DNA from: Pseudomonas kairouanensis
GTDB lineage: Bacteria; Pseudomonadota; Gammaproteobacteria; Pseudomonadales; Pseudomonadaceae
NCBI RefSeq assembly: GCF_004682055.1
Contig: NZ_QUZU01000041.1
Location: forward strand, 1-51,890
Direction: 5' to 3'
Length of the DNA stretch: 51,890 bases
Shown piece after piece: positions 8,021-14,661 of this stretch. Each line of letters begins with the position of its first letter. Positions within the stretch are counted from its first letter, which is position 1. The position numbers and the translations under genes are program-made. The notes under the pieces were generated by a model. The model did not search any database and was not told the origin of the DNA. It was given only the letters and a program-made list of their open reading frames with translations.

Positions 8021-8635
8021 TGACTGCGGTTCAGCCAACCGCGCGGTGGCCGTTTCGAGCAGCGTGGGCACCAATTCATTCAGCTTCTTGGCCCCCATCA
8101 CCGGCGACCAATACTCGCGCCCGTACAAACCAACGTTGTGCTCGAACTTGATATGCTCCCTGGCTGCCGCCAAATCCTTGCCCTCGCGAGCAACAATCAC
8201 CTGGTCCCCCGCCACATCAAAACTGTCCACATAAATCGGCCCGTTGACCCAGATACAGATCGTCAACGTCAACAAAGCGCCAGGAATGTAAGCCGGGTGC
8301 GGAGCGCGTCGCGCTTTCAAGGAAGTCATGGTGAACTTGAGCACCACATGGTCCTCCCCCAGGCGCACCGGAAACTCGGTCACCTCTTTGAAATAGCCAC
8401 CGGCCTTGACGTACTGGTTGAGTTGAGTGGTGAGCGAACGGCTGATGGAATTGCGGGTAGCGTCGTCAGCGCCGGGAATAGCAACGATGACATCGGCGAC
8501 TTGAGCCATTCAGGCGTTACTGGACGTGGCAGGGTGAAGCGGCGCACCTATCGGGCCGGTGACGGTGTAGGAGACGCAGCCGGTTAGGGATAGTGCTGCG
8601 ATGAGGGTGGTGGTTTTTTAATAGTTTTTTAGCAT
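8021..8635 (-). pseudogene. Lipoprotein gene broken by in-frame stops
   Basis: The ATG at 8635 is followed in the same frame by a TAA at codon 6, a clear lipobox (LIAALSLTGC, then VSYTVTGPIG), a TGA at the codon before MAQVADVIVAI, and about 165 codons of intact sequence. Restoring the two stops gives a continuous lipoprotein of about 205 residues. The body begins again at an ATG directly after the TGA (8509), so an unexported fragment could still be made. The normal stop also seems lost: the frame runs into the next lipoprotein start. I do not recognise the family. Sequencing error is a possible alternative for one of the stops but unlikely for both. Confidence 0.6.
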
Positions 8636-9150
8636 GGTGATTCCTGGTTGTTGGTGTTAGTGGTGTATCTGCAAACTAATGGGCGGCAGTTTTTACTGAT
8701 ACGAATTCAAGTTCAGACCATTGAGAAAACTTAATTTCTAGCACAGCGATCTGCTGCAATATATTTATCGCACAAAATACTCCTTCATTATCAACTCAAC
8801 AAAAACTTGAAAAATTGCGACCCTCAGAACATTAAATCGGACGCTAACCTCTCACACAATACAAGCAAAAAAGTTTGGCATTCTTAATGAAGTCATTACT
8901 CAGCGATAACTATTAACGGCGCGAACTGTGCTTCTAAGAAAATTGCAACCCTTCATGCAAGCTTTAACTTCACATGCATAGATAGCGAATGCAAAAAAAT
9001 CATCTTTTTGTGAAGCACCACTCTTTCGCGAAAGCTTTTTCAAATCATCCATATGAATACAAGCCTCGTTTGCGTCTTCATCGGGCATCTCAAGCAAGGG
9101 GAAAAATCGCTTAAAACCCGAAAGTGCAATCAGACAGTAAAGGTGGTATT
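8625..9150. repeat. Diverged repeat unit, copy 1
   Basis: This segment matches 9725 onward over several hundred bases with scattered changes (for example, both carry GTGTTAGTGGTGTAT, TTTGCAAACTAATG and AATATATTTATCGCA). It contains no intact gene between 8636 and 8899. It runs from the start codon of the broken lipoprotein gene into the deleted copy of the triplicated immunity gene. It is AT-rich. Confidence 0.7.
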
Positions 9151-9259
9151 GCCGGCCTCCGGCATACAAACAGTGTCTCGCAGCATACGGCCAGACATTG
9201 TAAGTGGCACACCAGGATAATAAACCTACTCCACCTTTACGGACACGCCCATCAAGCAT
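8900..9259 (-). pseudogene. Deleted, chimeric copy of the triplicated immunity-like gene
   Basis: Residues about 38-90 of this 119-aa frame match the two better copies (10123-10512 and 12729-13118): YCLIALSGFKRFFPLLEMP and then ACIHMDDLKKLSRKSGASQ. About 35 codons between these blocks are missing. The N-terminal 36 residues and the C-terminal 30 are unrelated to the other copies. The ATG overlaps the stop of the 111-aa immunity gene (TAATG), so it may still be translated. It is probably a dead immunity gene. Confidence 0.55.
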
Positions 9260-9594
9260 TACTCAGCTGGCCACGTTAGCCCGCCCCTAAACCGCTCGTA
9301 CCAATACTTTCTAGAAGGAACATCATCCCGATCCAAATAATAAATTAAATCCTGAAGTTCCTCACCCAAAGGAAACTCAAACTTATACTTTACAATAGAG
9401 AGCTCACGCTGAATGCTGTGCAACTCATCAAACAACTCCCCGGCATCTTCAAACGAAGAACAGCTGGATATTCGCTTTATCAAAGCATCACACGCACCCG
9501 CATAAAAACTCAAACACTGCCGAATAATTGGAAGGCTGGCGCGATAACGCAGCAACTCACCCTCAAGAACACTCCATACGTCCACGATGATCAA
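9259..9594 (-). CDS. Orphan immunity-like protein, 111 aa
   Basis: This helix-rich acidic 111-aa protein (for example ELFDELHSIQRELSIVKYKF) has no motif I can name. It begins with TTG at 9594, overlapping the TGA of a toxin tail (TTGA), with AAGGA close upstream. A GTG at 9585 is an alternative start. Position directly behind a toxin C-terminus is the basis for calling it an immunity protein. Such genes protect the cell against toxins delivered by sister cells. Confidence 0.5.
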   Translation of the reverse strand: MIIVDVWSVLEGELLRYRASLPIIRQCLSFYAGACDALIKRISSCSSFEDAGELFDELHSIQRELSIVKYKFEFPLGEELQDLIYYLDRDDVPSRKYWYERFRGGLTWPAE

Positions 9595-9725
9595 CTTTTC
9601 CTTACTGGCTGTATATGGCCAACTTGTCCAGTTGCAGGGTTATAAATCATCTCCAAGCCGCCCCCTTCATATTTAAAGTACCCTGGTGCGCCACGCGGAT
9701 CAGGAATCACCTTCGGGTTGCTATT
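9591..9725 (-). pseudogene. Displaced CdiA toxin tail, 44 codons
   Basis: An uninterrupted frame without its own start encodes SNPKVIPDPRGAPGYFKYEG, then GGLEMIYNPATGQVGHIQPV and a stop. It reads like the C-terminus of a polymorphic toxin and ends in overlap with the 111-aa immunity-like gene. A similar SNPEKVIPG linker begins the tail at 11341-11541. There is no signal or start codon, so it is presumably silent unless recombined onto cdiA. Confidence 0.55.
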
Positions 9726-10512
9726 TTTAGCCTGGCGATTCCTGTTTTTTGGTGTTAGTGGTGTATTTGCAAACTAATGAACTGCTGTTTTTACTGATCC
9801 GGATTCAAACTCAGGCTACCGAGAACTCTTAATTTTTAGCGGAGCTATCTGCTGTAATATATTTATCGCATAGAACCCTCCTTCTTTATCAAATCAATAA
9901 AAATATGAAAAATCACAACCTTAAGAACATTTAATCCAACTCTAGCTTCTCGTAAAATACAAGCTCAAAAAGTTTGGCACTCTTAATGAAGCCATTGCTC
10001 AGCGATGACTTTTAACAATGCAATCTGCGTCCCTATAAAAATACAACCCCTCATACAAGGTTCAACTTCACTTACATAGATAGCGAATACAAAGTAAACC
10101 TTCACTACTATACACCCACCTCTTACACCACTATGTGCCGCTTTAACTCCCTCTTAGCCAAGTGCCGATTCCTTTGTGAGGAGCCTCTATTTTGCGAAAG
10201 CCGCTTTAAATCATCTACATGAACAAAAGCCTCGTGAATCGAGCTATCAGAAATCCAAGAGATAGCAAGACCCACCCAATAATCTGAATCGTGCTGCAAG
10301 CCCACCTTGATCACACTTGCATATGAAAAATCTGGCCCCAGAGCCAGTTTTGCATCTTCAATGGGCATTTCAAGCAAGGAGATAACTCGATTAAAATCCG
10401 AAAGTTCAATCAGGCAATAGGTGGCCTTGCCCGCCTTCAACTTCCAGCCATTGAGGTTATCCTTAAATATTTTAACCTTTCCGCCTATATAAGCTTCGCA
10501 TCGATCACTCAT
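9725..10512. repeat. Diverged repeat unit, copy 2
   Basis: This is the second copy of the segment at 8625-9150, here complete through the triplicated immunity gene. The left end is interesting: it matches the first copy through the lipoprotein start region (GGAATCGCCAGGCTAAAAA against GGAATCACCATGCTAAAAA), with the ATG changed to AGG, and then switches to toxin-tail sequence. The non-coding part (9740-10122) holds no gene that I can support. Confidence 0.7.
10123..10512 (-). CDS. Orphan immunity-like protein, intact copy of a triplicated gene
   Basis: A 129-aa soluble, Cys-containing protein of unknown family. It is closely similar along its whole length to 12729-13118 (shared blocks YCLIELSDFNRVI, LALGPDFSY, VGLQHDSDYWVGLAISW, FVHVDDLKRLSQNRGSSQRN). 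Its ATG follows GAATC, not a strong ribosome site. It lies behind the decayed Ntox21-like module. The third copy follows a DUF6883-like toxin remnant, so that may be its original partner. Retention of an intact frame while neighbours decay suggests it is still useful. Confidence 0.55.
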   Translation of the reverse strand: MSDRCEAYIGGKVKIFKDNLNGWKLKAGKATYCLIELSDFNRVISLLEMPIEDAKLALGPDFSYASVIKVGLQHDSDYWVGLAISWISDSSIHEAFVHVDDLKRLSQNRGSSQRNRHLAKRELKRHIVV

Positions 10513-10556
10513 GATTCACATTCGGAAATTATTCTTAATATTAATATCGTGCATCT

Positions 10557-10654
10557 TCAGCGCCATTTAAATTTGCCCTCTGATAGCAGGGCTCTAGCTT
10601 TTCCAATAATGTCAGCCAAATTTTTTTGGCTGTTGCCTATTCCTGCTTCATCAT
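10557..10654 (-). pseudogene. Remnant of the immunity gene of the Ntox21-like toxin
   Basis: ATGATGAAGCAGGAA followed by TAG starts at 10654, overlapping the stop of the Ntox21-like remnant (ATGA), which is where the immunity gene should begin. Only five codons are open. The rest of the stretch has a short frame ending in ARALLSEGKFKWR whose origin I cannot assign. It is best read as a truncated immunity gene. Confidence 0.35.
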
Positions 10655-10866
10655 GAATTCCCGATACGATTAAAGTTATCATCATACGTCCCGTGTCGTG
10701 GAATTTTACTGGCCAGTATTTTAATTGAGCCGGCTTTTTTTTCAAACGCCACTGCTGTGTATATTTAGATCTCTTGCAATTTACATTTTCCATTTTTTTG
10801 AATACAGCCTGGCCATTGTGAATGGTCTCGTTTTTTTTGCGGGGGGTAAGGCCAATTTCAGCTTGG
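10651..10866 (-). pseudogene. Decayed Ntox21-like toxin C-terminal domain
   Basis: Reading across two frame changes and two stop-creating changes recovers an Ntox21-type sequence: EIGLTPRKKNETIHNGQAVF (frame 1), IARDLNIHSSGV (frame 2), AGSIKILASKIPRHGTYDDN then FNRIGNS and stop (frame 3). Ntox21 is a predicted nuclease toxin of polymorphic toxin systems, and its members share the pattern of a repeated-Gly AVF block, a Y-I-x-x-D block, a G-x-W block and a closing GTYD-x-N-x-N-R-I-G. Frame shifts fall at A-runs, including an 8-base run at 10735-10742. The remnant starts right after the previous immunity gene. Confidence 0.65.
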
Positions 10867-10873
10867 CAAAATA

Positions 10874-11344
10874 TTAACTCACAGGGATAAAGCTCAACCC
10901 CTCACTGATCGCTATTTCCTCTGGTATATTTTTATAAATAAAAATATCATCACCCAAGTTTAAAATGGATAAGCAAAGCCCGTTATGAAAAGAGAGATTA
11001 ACACCTACTGCTGTGTCTTCGGCTAAGGACTGCACGAGTGACGCTGATACCAACCTACTTCCTAGAACGTCGGAGAAATAAAGCTCAGTAGAGATACAAG
11101 AAATATCTTGCCTGCCGTGTTCGCCTAAATCGCAACTCGAGATTGGACTCAAGGATACGAAGAGAGACGCACCATCAGGTCCGCCATAGAGTTTTCCAGG
11201 TTTAGAATTTTCAAATACAAGCTCAATTTCTTGAGGGACAGAATCTCTCTCGTCACAAAATACGTGAAATAGAGCATTCACTGAAAGTAGTTTCTTTCCG
11301 AGTAGAGTTAACAGCCATGCAGTCATAAACTTAGGAGAGCTCAT
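10874..11344 (-). CDS. Orphan immunity-like protein, 156 aa
   Basis: This 156-aa protein has no recognised motif. The composition is that of a small soluble alpha/beta protein. Its ATG overlaps the TGA of the preceding toxin tail (ATGA), the arrangement seen between cdiA and its own immunity gene. The frame is intact, so it may be active. The product probably binds and neutralises the toxin whose tail lies at 11341-11541. Confidence 0.5.
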   Translation of the reverse strand: MSSPKFMTAWLLTLLGKKLLSVNALFHVFCDERDSVPQEIELVFENSKPGKLYGGPDGASLFVSLSPISSCDLGEHGRQDISCISTELYFSDVLGSRLVSASLVQSLAEDTAVGVNLSFHNGLCLSILNLGDDIFIYKNIPEEIAISEGLSFIPVS

Positions 11345-11541
11345 TGCTTGACGCCACCCTTTAGTGAGTTCTTTACAGATGAATTTTGAGTTACCCCATT
11401 CTTCAGGATAGTCACGAACGTTCCGCCAGATTTACTAACGACCACATCATCACTTTTAATTCTGAAATACACATCACCTCGTGCGCCATTTGCACCTTGC
11501 CCAGCGAAAGTCCCAGGAATTACCTTTTCGGGGTTACTCCC
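11341..11541 (-). pseudogene. Displaced CdiA toxin tail, 66 codons
   Basis: An open frame without a start encodes GSNPEKVIPGTFAGQG, then a beta-rich region (RGDVYFRIKSDDVVV, GTFVTILKNGV) and ends NSLKGGVKQ before TGA. It begins within the end of a truncated immunity gene (different frame) and overlaps the next immunity start. The family is not recognised. The SNPEKVIPG opening resembles the linker of the tail at 9591-9725. Confidence 0.55.
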
Positions 11542-11584
11542 AATGAGAGGCTGCTAAAATAAAACCAATCAGCTTATTTATCAT
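11534..11584 (-). pseudogene. Truncated immunity gene start, 16 codons
   Basis: ATG at 11584 overlaps the stop of the tail at 11581-11655 (ATGA) and opens a frame MINKLIGFILAASHWE, then TAA. This is the position of an immunity gene start, but the frame is lost where the next toxin tail begins. It marks a recombination junction. Confidence 0.4.
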
Positions 11585-11655
11585 TTCCACTTAAGTCCAT
11601 TTATATTCTGAATTGATGCATCGGGAGTAAAACCGCCTGATTCATGAGCAGGCAT
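11581..11655 (-). pseudogene. Displaced CdiA toxin tail, 24 codons
   Basis: The frame encodes PAHESGGFTPDASIQNINGL then KWK and TGA. It has the look of a polymorphic toxin C-terminus and is followed by an overlapping start codon. It is too short to assign a family. Confidence 0.45.
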
Positions 11656-11681
11656 TTACTTCGATTATCTGTTAAGCAAAA

Positions 11682-11900
11682 TCAACTCGCCAAGCTCTTT
11701 ATCGCTTGTTCCAATAGAATAATAAATTCATCAAGTCGAAAACTCCATTTTTCATTTTCGAGGTGTGAATATATTTCGATTTCAACTTCTCTTTCATGCT
11801 CTCGGAATACTTCGACCAGTTGGTAGGGGCCGAACCAAATTTCGAAAACCACATTTTCTCGATCCGGCGGACTACTTATTAAATATGATAAATGTGTCAT
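11682..11900 (-). CDS. Orphan immunity-like protein, 72 aa
   Basis: This small acidic 72-aa protein ends in the block WSFRLDEFIILLEQAIKSL. Its strand-strand-helix layout (VVFEIWFGPYQLVEVF, EVEIEIYSHL, helix) is common among small CDI-associated immunity proteins, but I cannot name the family. Its ATG overlaps the TGA of a 20-codon toxin tail (ATGA). Confidence 0.5.
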   Translation of the reverse strand: MTHLSYLISSPPDRENVVFEIWFGPYQLVEVFREHEREVEIEIYSHLENEKWSFRLDEFIILLEQAIKSLAS

Positions 11901-11959
11901 GATTTTGGGAAGTCCAAAAGTTCAATAAATTTTCTATTTTGAACTGGAACTTCATGATG
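11897..11959 (-). pseudogene. Displaced CdiA toxin tail, 20 codons
   Basis: The frame encodes HHEVPVQNRKFIELLDFPKS and TGA. It begins at the base after the stop codon of the previous immunity gene and ends overlapping the next immunity start, so the fragment occupies the whole gap between two immunity genes. Confidence 0.5.
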
Positions 11960-12460
11960 CTAACGTAACCAGAACGGCAATTCATCGGCGCCAATAGATT
12001 CATATGACTCTTCAGAACGGTTCACATCATAGATATAATCAGGAGCATCCGTAAATCCGATCCTTAAAGGGACGTACTCTTTAAACTCCTCATAAAAAAC
12101 ATATGAGCACTCGATAGCATCCAATAAAGCTTTAAAATAGTTAGCAAAAACGCTAGCGATGGTATCGCTGTTCAAAATCAAACTAGTGCTTTTCTTGTCC
12201 ACCCCTATAGAAATCGCGTCAAAATCGCGAGCAGAAATTTTGCTAAACTCGGCCCTCACATTTTCTAAGCTCCGCGCTAACTCATGCATTTCGTCTTTTT
12301 TCAAAGAGTGGGAATACAGCCTAACGGTGATCAATGGATATCTGCTTCCTTTTTCTCCACCTTCAAGAAGTATTACTATTGCTTTAAAAAAACACTCCAC
12401 GTCGGGGGCAGCCCCCAAAGAGTGAATTGTCATTGCGCCGAGAATACCTATACTTTTCAT
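11960..12460 (-). CDS. Orphan immunity-like protein, Imm70-like
   Basis: This 166-aa protein has a beta-rich start with a Gly-containing first strand, then FFKAIVILLEGGEKGSRYPL, LKKDEMHELARSLENVRAEF, and a later SDTIASVFANYFKALLDAIE. This order resembles the Imm70 immunity family as I know it (FF..FF..RLE, GTRFP, EEALEELKEIRKEL, L..YFVT). I have no alignment to prove it. The ATG overlaps the TGA of a toxin tail. The intact frame suggests function. Confidence 0.5.
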   Translation of the reverse strand: MKSIGILGAMTIHSLGAAPDVECFFKAIVILLEGGEKGSRYPLITVRLYSHSLKKDEMHELARSLENVRAEFSKISARDFDAISIGVDKKSTSLILNSDTIASVFANYFKALLDAIECSYVFYEEFKEYVPLRIGFTDAPDYIYDVNRSEESYESIGADELPFWLR

Positions 12461-12573
12461 TCTATTGCGAACCTATTTGACAAGGTCAATATCTCCCTGC
12501 TTGTCTTACCTGATAGCACGCGAACTATTTTGGCGAAGTGCGCAGACAACAGATAGCTCTTCAATACAGACAA
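12457..12573 (-). pseudogene. Displaced CdiA toxin tail, 38 codons (weak)
   Basis: An open frame without an ATG encodes SVLKSYLLSAHFAKIVRVLS then GKTSREILTLSNRFAIE and TGA, which overlaps the Imm70-like start (ATGA). The overlap is the main support. The residue pattern alone is not diagnostic. Confidence 0.4.
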
Positions 12574-12604
12574 CTAGCTTTGTACTTTTTCGACATTTTA
12601 ATTC

Positions 12605-13118
12605 TTGGCTTTAATGCTGCATAGATTGCCTATAAATCAATGAAAATTGCAACCTTTCATGCAAGGTTAAATTTCACCTGTAGAGATAGCGAATGCAACG
12701 AAATCATTCGCTATTATACACCCACCTCTTACAGCACTATGTGCCGTTTTAACTCCCTCTTAGCCAAGTGCCGATTCCTTTGTGAGGAGCCTCTATTTTG
12801 CGAAAGCCGCTTTAAATCATCTACATGAACAAAAGCCTCTTGAATCGAGCTATCAGAAACCCAAGAGATAGCAAGACCCACCCAATAATCTGAATCGTGC
12901 TGCAAGCCCACCTTGATCAAACTTACATATGAAAAATCTGGCCCCAGAGCCAGTTTTGCATCTTTAAGTGGCGTTTCAAGCAAGGTGATAACTCGATTAA
13001 AATCCGAAAGCTCAATCAAACAATAAGTGGCCTCACTCGCTTTCAACTTCCAGCAATCGAAAAAATTCTTAAAGACTTTAATCGTTCCGCCCATACAAAT
13101 ATCGCACTGATCAATCAC
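12605..13118. repeat. Diverged repeat unit, copy 3
   Basis: From about 12605 this segment matches copies 1 and 2 (for example GATAGCGAATGCAA and CCCACCTCTTACA) and runs through the third immunity-gene copy. The leftmost 300 bases of the other copies are absent here. Confidence 0.65.
12729..13118 (-). CDS. Orphan immunity-like protein, third copy
   Basis: This 129-aa protein is closely similar to 10123-10512 over its full length (CLIELSDFNRVITLLETP, SYVSLIKVGLQHDSDYWV, DDLKRLSQNRGSSQRNRHLA). I place the start at GTG 13118, which matches the start of the other copy. The frame is also open upstream to 13262, where it is fused in frame to a DUF6883-like toxin piece, so a chimeric 177-aa toxin-immunity protein is possible. 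It probably neutralised the DUF6883-type toxin. Confidence 0.55.
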   Translation of the reverse strand: MIDQCDICMGGTIKVFKNFFDCWKLKASEATYCLIELSDFNRVITLLETPLKDAKLALGPDFSYVSLIKVGLQHDSDYWVGLAISWVSDSSIQEAFVHVDDLKRLSQNRGSSQRNRHLAKRELKRHIVL

Positions 13119-13500
13119 ATTACCGATTGACCCGGCTACTGGCATATCCATGATTATTCTCCGACAAAATTTGTCAGCAGCACCTAACTTCGCAGAATAT
13201 AGCTTCGCAACTTCCTGCACTTTTGCTATCAGCCCTCCAGCATTCGCTTTGTTGTAGCCCAACGCTGACTCAAAGACCTTTGCTTATTACCTCCAACTGG
13301 ATGCGCCGAGTTCAACGCATAAGATGTCACTTTATTCGAATCAAGTACTGCTTTTTCTGCATTAATTAACCGACCCGATATCTGGGTCTGAATTGCAGCT
13401 CTGCGTAAGTGTCGGTTTTCCAGATACCCGTCGGACCGGCTAACGGAGTACGCGGCGCAGTGGTAGCTACTTCCCCTACACCTTTTGCACCATTGAGCCT
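13119..13500 (-). pseudogene. Decayed DUF6883-like toxin C-terminal domain
   Basis: Three frame segments read in order as one domain: a linker with GEVATTAPRTPLAGPTG, then LINAEKAVLDSNKVTSYALN with SAHPVGGNK, then AKVFESALGYNKANAGGLIA and later LGAADKF and MDMPVAGSIGN. This follows the DUF6883 pattern (N-A-E-K-A-V, K-x-x-x-Y-x-L-N-x-x-H-P-V-G, K-A-x-x-F, A-L-G-Y, G-Q-R, D-M-P-V-x-G). A one-base deletion at the K-A junction and another shift near 13390 break it. The end of the domain is replaced by the immunity gene. Confidence 0.6.
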
Positions 13501-13503
13501 ACT

Positions 13504-13902
13504 TTATCTCCCGGCAGCCAGCTCTATTGCTATAGAAAGCTTTAATTGCGACTGACGCCCTAGAAGGATATTACGATACTCGTCAACGCTGAAAGTGATT
13601 AAATTTTCAGGTTCAGAATCATAACTCCTTGAAAGCTCAAATTTAACAATGACAGAGCCATTCACAAGCACAACATAAAAGTCCTCGCCTTGATCTGGGG
13701 TATGGCCCAGCACATAGGCGGACGAGAGAGGGCCAAACATTCGCTCAAGAAACGCAAGAATGACGAGGTTGCCAAATACATACGAGACAGACGAAACCAG
13801 CGTCTCTCGAATTTTTTTATCAGCTTCACTTTCCACTAGCTTCATTTGATCACTCCTGGGAACACTAACTGGACTCGCAACTTTATCTAACTCAAAAAAC
13901 AT
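13504..13902 (-). CDS. Orphan immunity-like protein, 132 aa
   Basis: This 132-aa protein of unknown family has blocks RETLVSSVSYVFGNLVILAF, LERMFGPLSSAYVLGHTP and ITFSVDEYRNILLGRQSQLK. The frame is open upstream to the stop of the preceding 73-aa gene without a better start, so the native N-terminus may have been cut off at the module junction. A second candidate start, ATG at 13845, has a strong AGGAG site seven bases upstream and would give 113 aa. Position in the array suggests immunity. Confidence 0.5.
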   Translation of the reverse strand: MFFELDKVASPVSVPRSDQMKLVESEADKKIRETLVSSVSYVFGNLVILAFLERMFGPLSSAYVLGHTPDQGEDFYVVLVNGSVIVKFELSRSYDSEPENLITFSVDEYRNILLGRQSQLKLSIAIELAAGR

Positions 13903-13940
13903 CCACCACTGCTCTCCACCTTTTGAACCAACTACATAGC

Positions 13941-14162
13941 CTAGATCTTGGAAATCAGAGCCAAAAACTCTGATTCAGTTAACTCAAACTCCTTGCCCTC
14001 CTCCATTGCCATCAATGTGAGGAGTGTTTGATCCATGGAGGCAGTAATTTCTAGGCCATGATCTTGATAGATCTCAAATGCCACTCTAGAAATCCTGAGG
14101 ACATCAAAGCCTCTAGCCAATATTCTTTCGAGTTCCATAACAAGATCAGCTTTTGAGTACAT
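13941..14162 (-). CDS. Orphan immunity-like protein, 73 aa
   Basis: This small, acidic, mostly helical protein (DLVMELERILARGFDVLRIS, LLTLMAMEEGKEFELTESEF) is of a kind seen beside CDI toxins; I cannot name the family. The start at 14162 overlaps the TAA of the toxin tail upstream (TAATG) and has a GGA site. A longer frame to 14231 exists but would lie in the toxin tail region. Confidence 0.55.
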   Translation of the reverse strand: MYSKADLVMELERILARGFDVLRISRVAFEIYQDHGLEITASMDQTLLTLMAMEEGKEFELTESEFLALISKI

Positions 14163-14227
14163 TATTTCCAACTCCCCAACTCTACACCTGTAGCGACTGT
14201 TTCGTCGCCACGAAAACCCTTCAAAAA
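14162..14227 (-). pseudogene. Displaced CdiA toxin tail, 21 codons
   Basis: The frame encodes FLKGFRGDETVATGVELGSW and K, then TAA, which overlaps the next start codon (TAATG). It lies between the cdiA cognate immunity gene and the first orphan immunity gene. Confidence 0.5.
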
Positions 14228-14259
14228 TCATTAAAGCAACCTATGTTCTTACCAGAACA

Positions 14260-14661
14260 CTACGACGCATAAAAACACCCATCTTCATCGACCCAAATAA
14301 TTCCCGGAACTTCATAAAAATAAACTGTTAACTCTCCATCACTTTCGGATCTTGCACTTTCTGGCCAGCATTCCTTTAGATAAAACACGATATCCTTCGC
14401 TCCTAGATCCCAATGAGCCTCATCATTGAAAATAGAGAGCTTAGGATGGGGGTTATTCGGGGAGATGTAGCAATCTGCTCCTGGCTTAATAAATTTGATT
14501 TTACCGTTCACCAGCAGATGTTCAATCATGTAGAAAAAAGCGTATTTTCGCTGTTCAAACGTAAGTTCAGGGTTCCATGAGCCAATCGCACTAAAAAGTG
14601 TCGACAACCATAGACCAAATGAATCACGCACGACTTCATCAAAGAATTTTACAACCATCAT
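14260..14661 (-). CDS. cdiI: Cognate CDI immunity protein (CdiI, DUF596-like)
   Basis: This 133-aa protein is the immunity partner of the CdiA toxin: its ATGATG overlaps the cdiA stop (ATGA). The blocks LTFEQRKYAFFYMIEHLLVN, GKIKF and the closing YFYEVPGIIWVDEDG resemble the DUF596 family, members of which occur beside CDI toxins. CdiI proteins stay in the cytoplasm and bind the toxin domain delivered by neighbouring sister cells. The assignment of role is strong from position; the family name is tentative. Confidence 0.7.
   Translation of the reverse strand: MMVVKFFDEVVRDSFGLWLSTLFSAIGSWNPELTFEQRKYAFFYMIEHLLVNGKIKFIKPGADCYISPNNPHPKLSIFNDEAHWDLGAKDIVFYLKECWPESARSESDGELTVYFYEVPGIIWVDEDGCFYAS

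Noticed and set aside
10557..10793. Possible 78-codon gene in the array
   Set aside because: It crosses the Ntox21-like remnant in a mixed frame and the end of the following immunity remnant. Its composition is not protein-like, and no ribosome site precedes it.
8900..14661. The repeats as a CRISPR array
   Set aside because: Repeat units are hundreds of bases long, diverged and coding. There are no short regular repeats with spacers and no cas genes.
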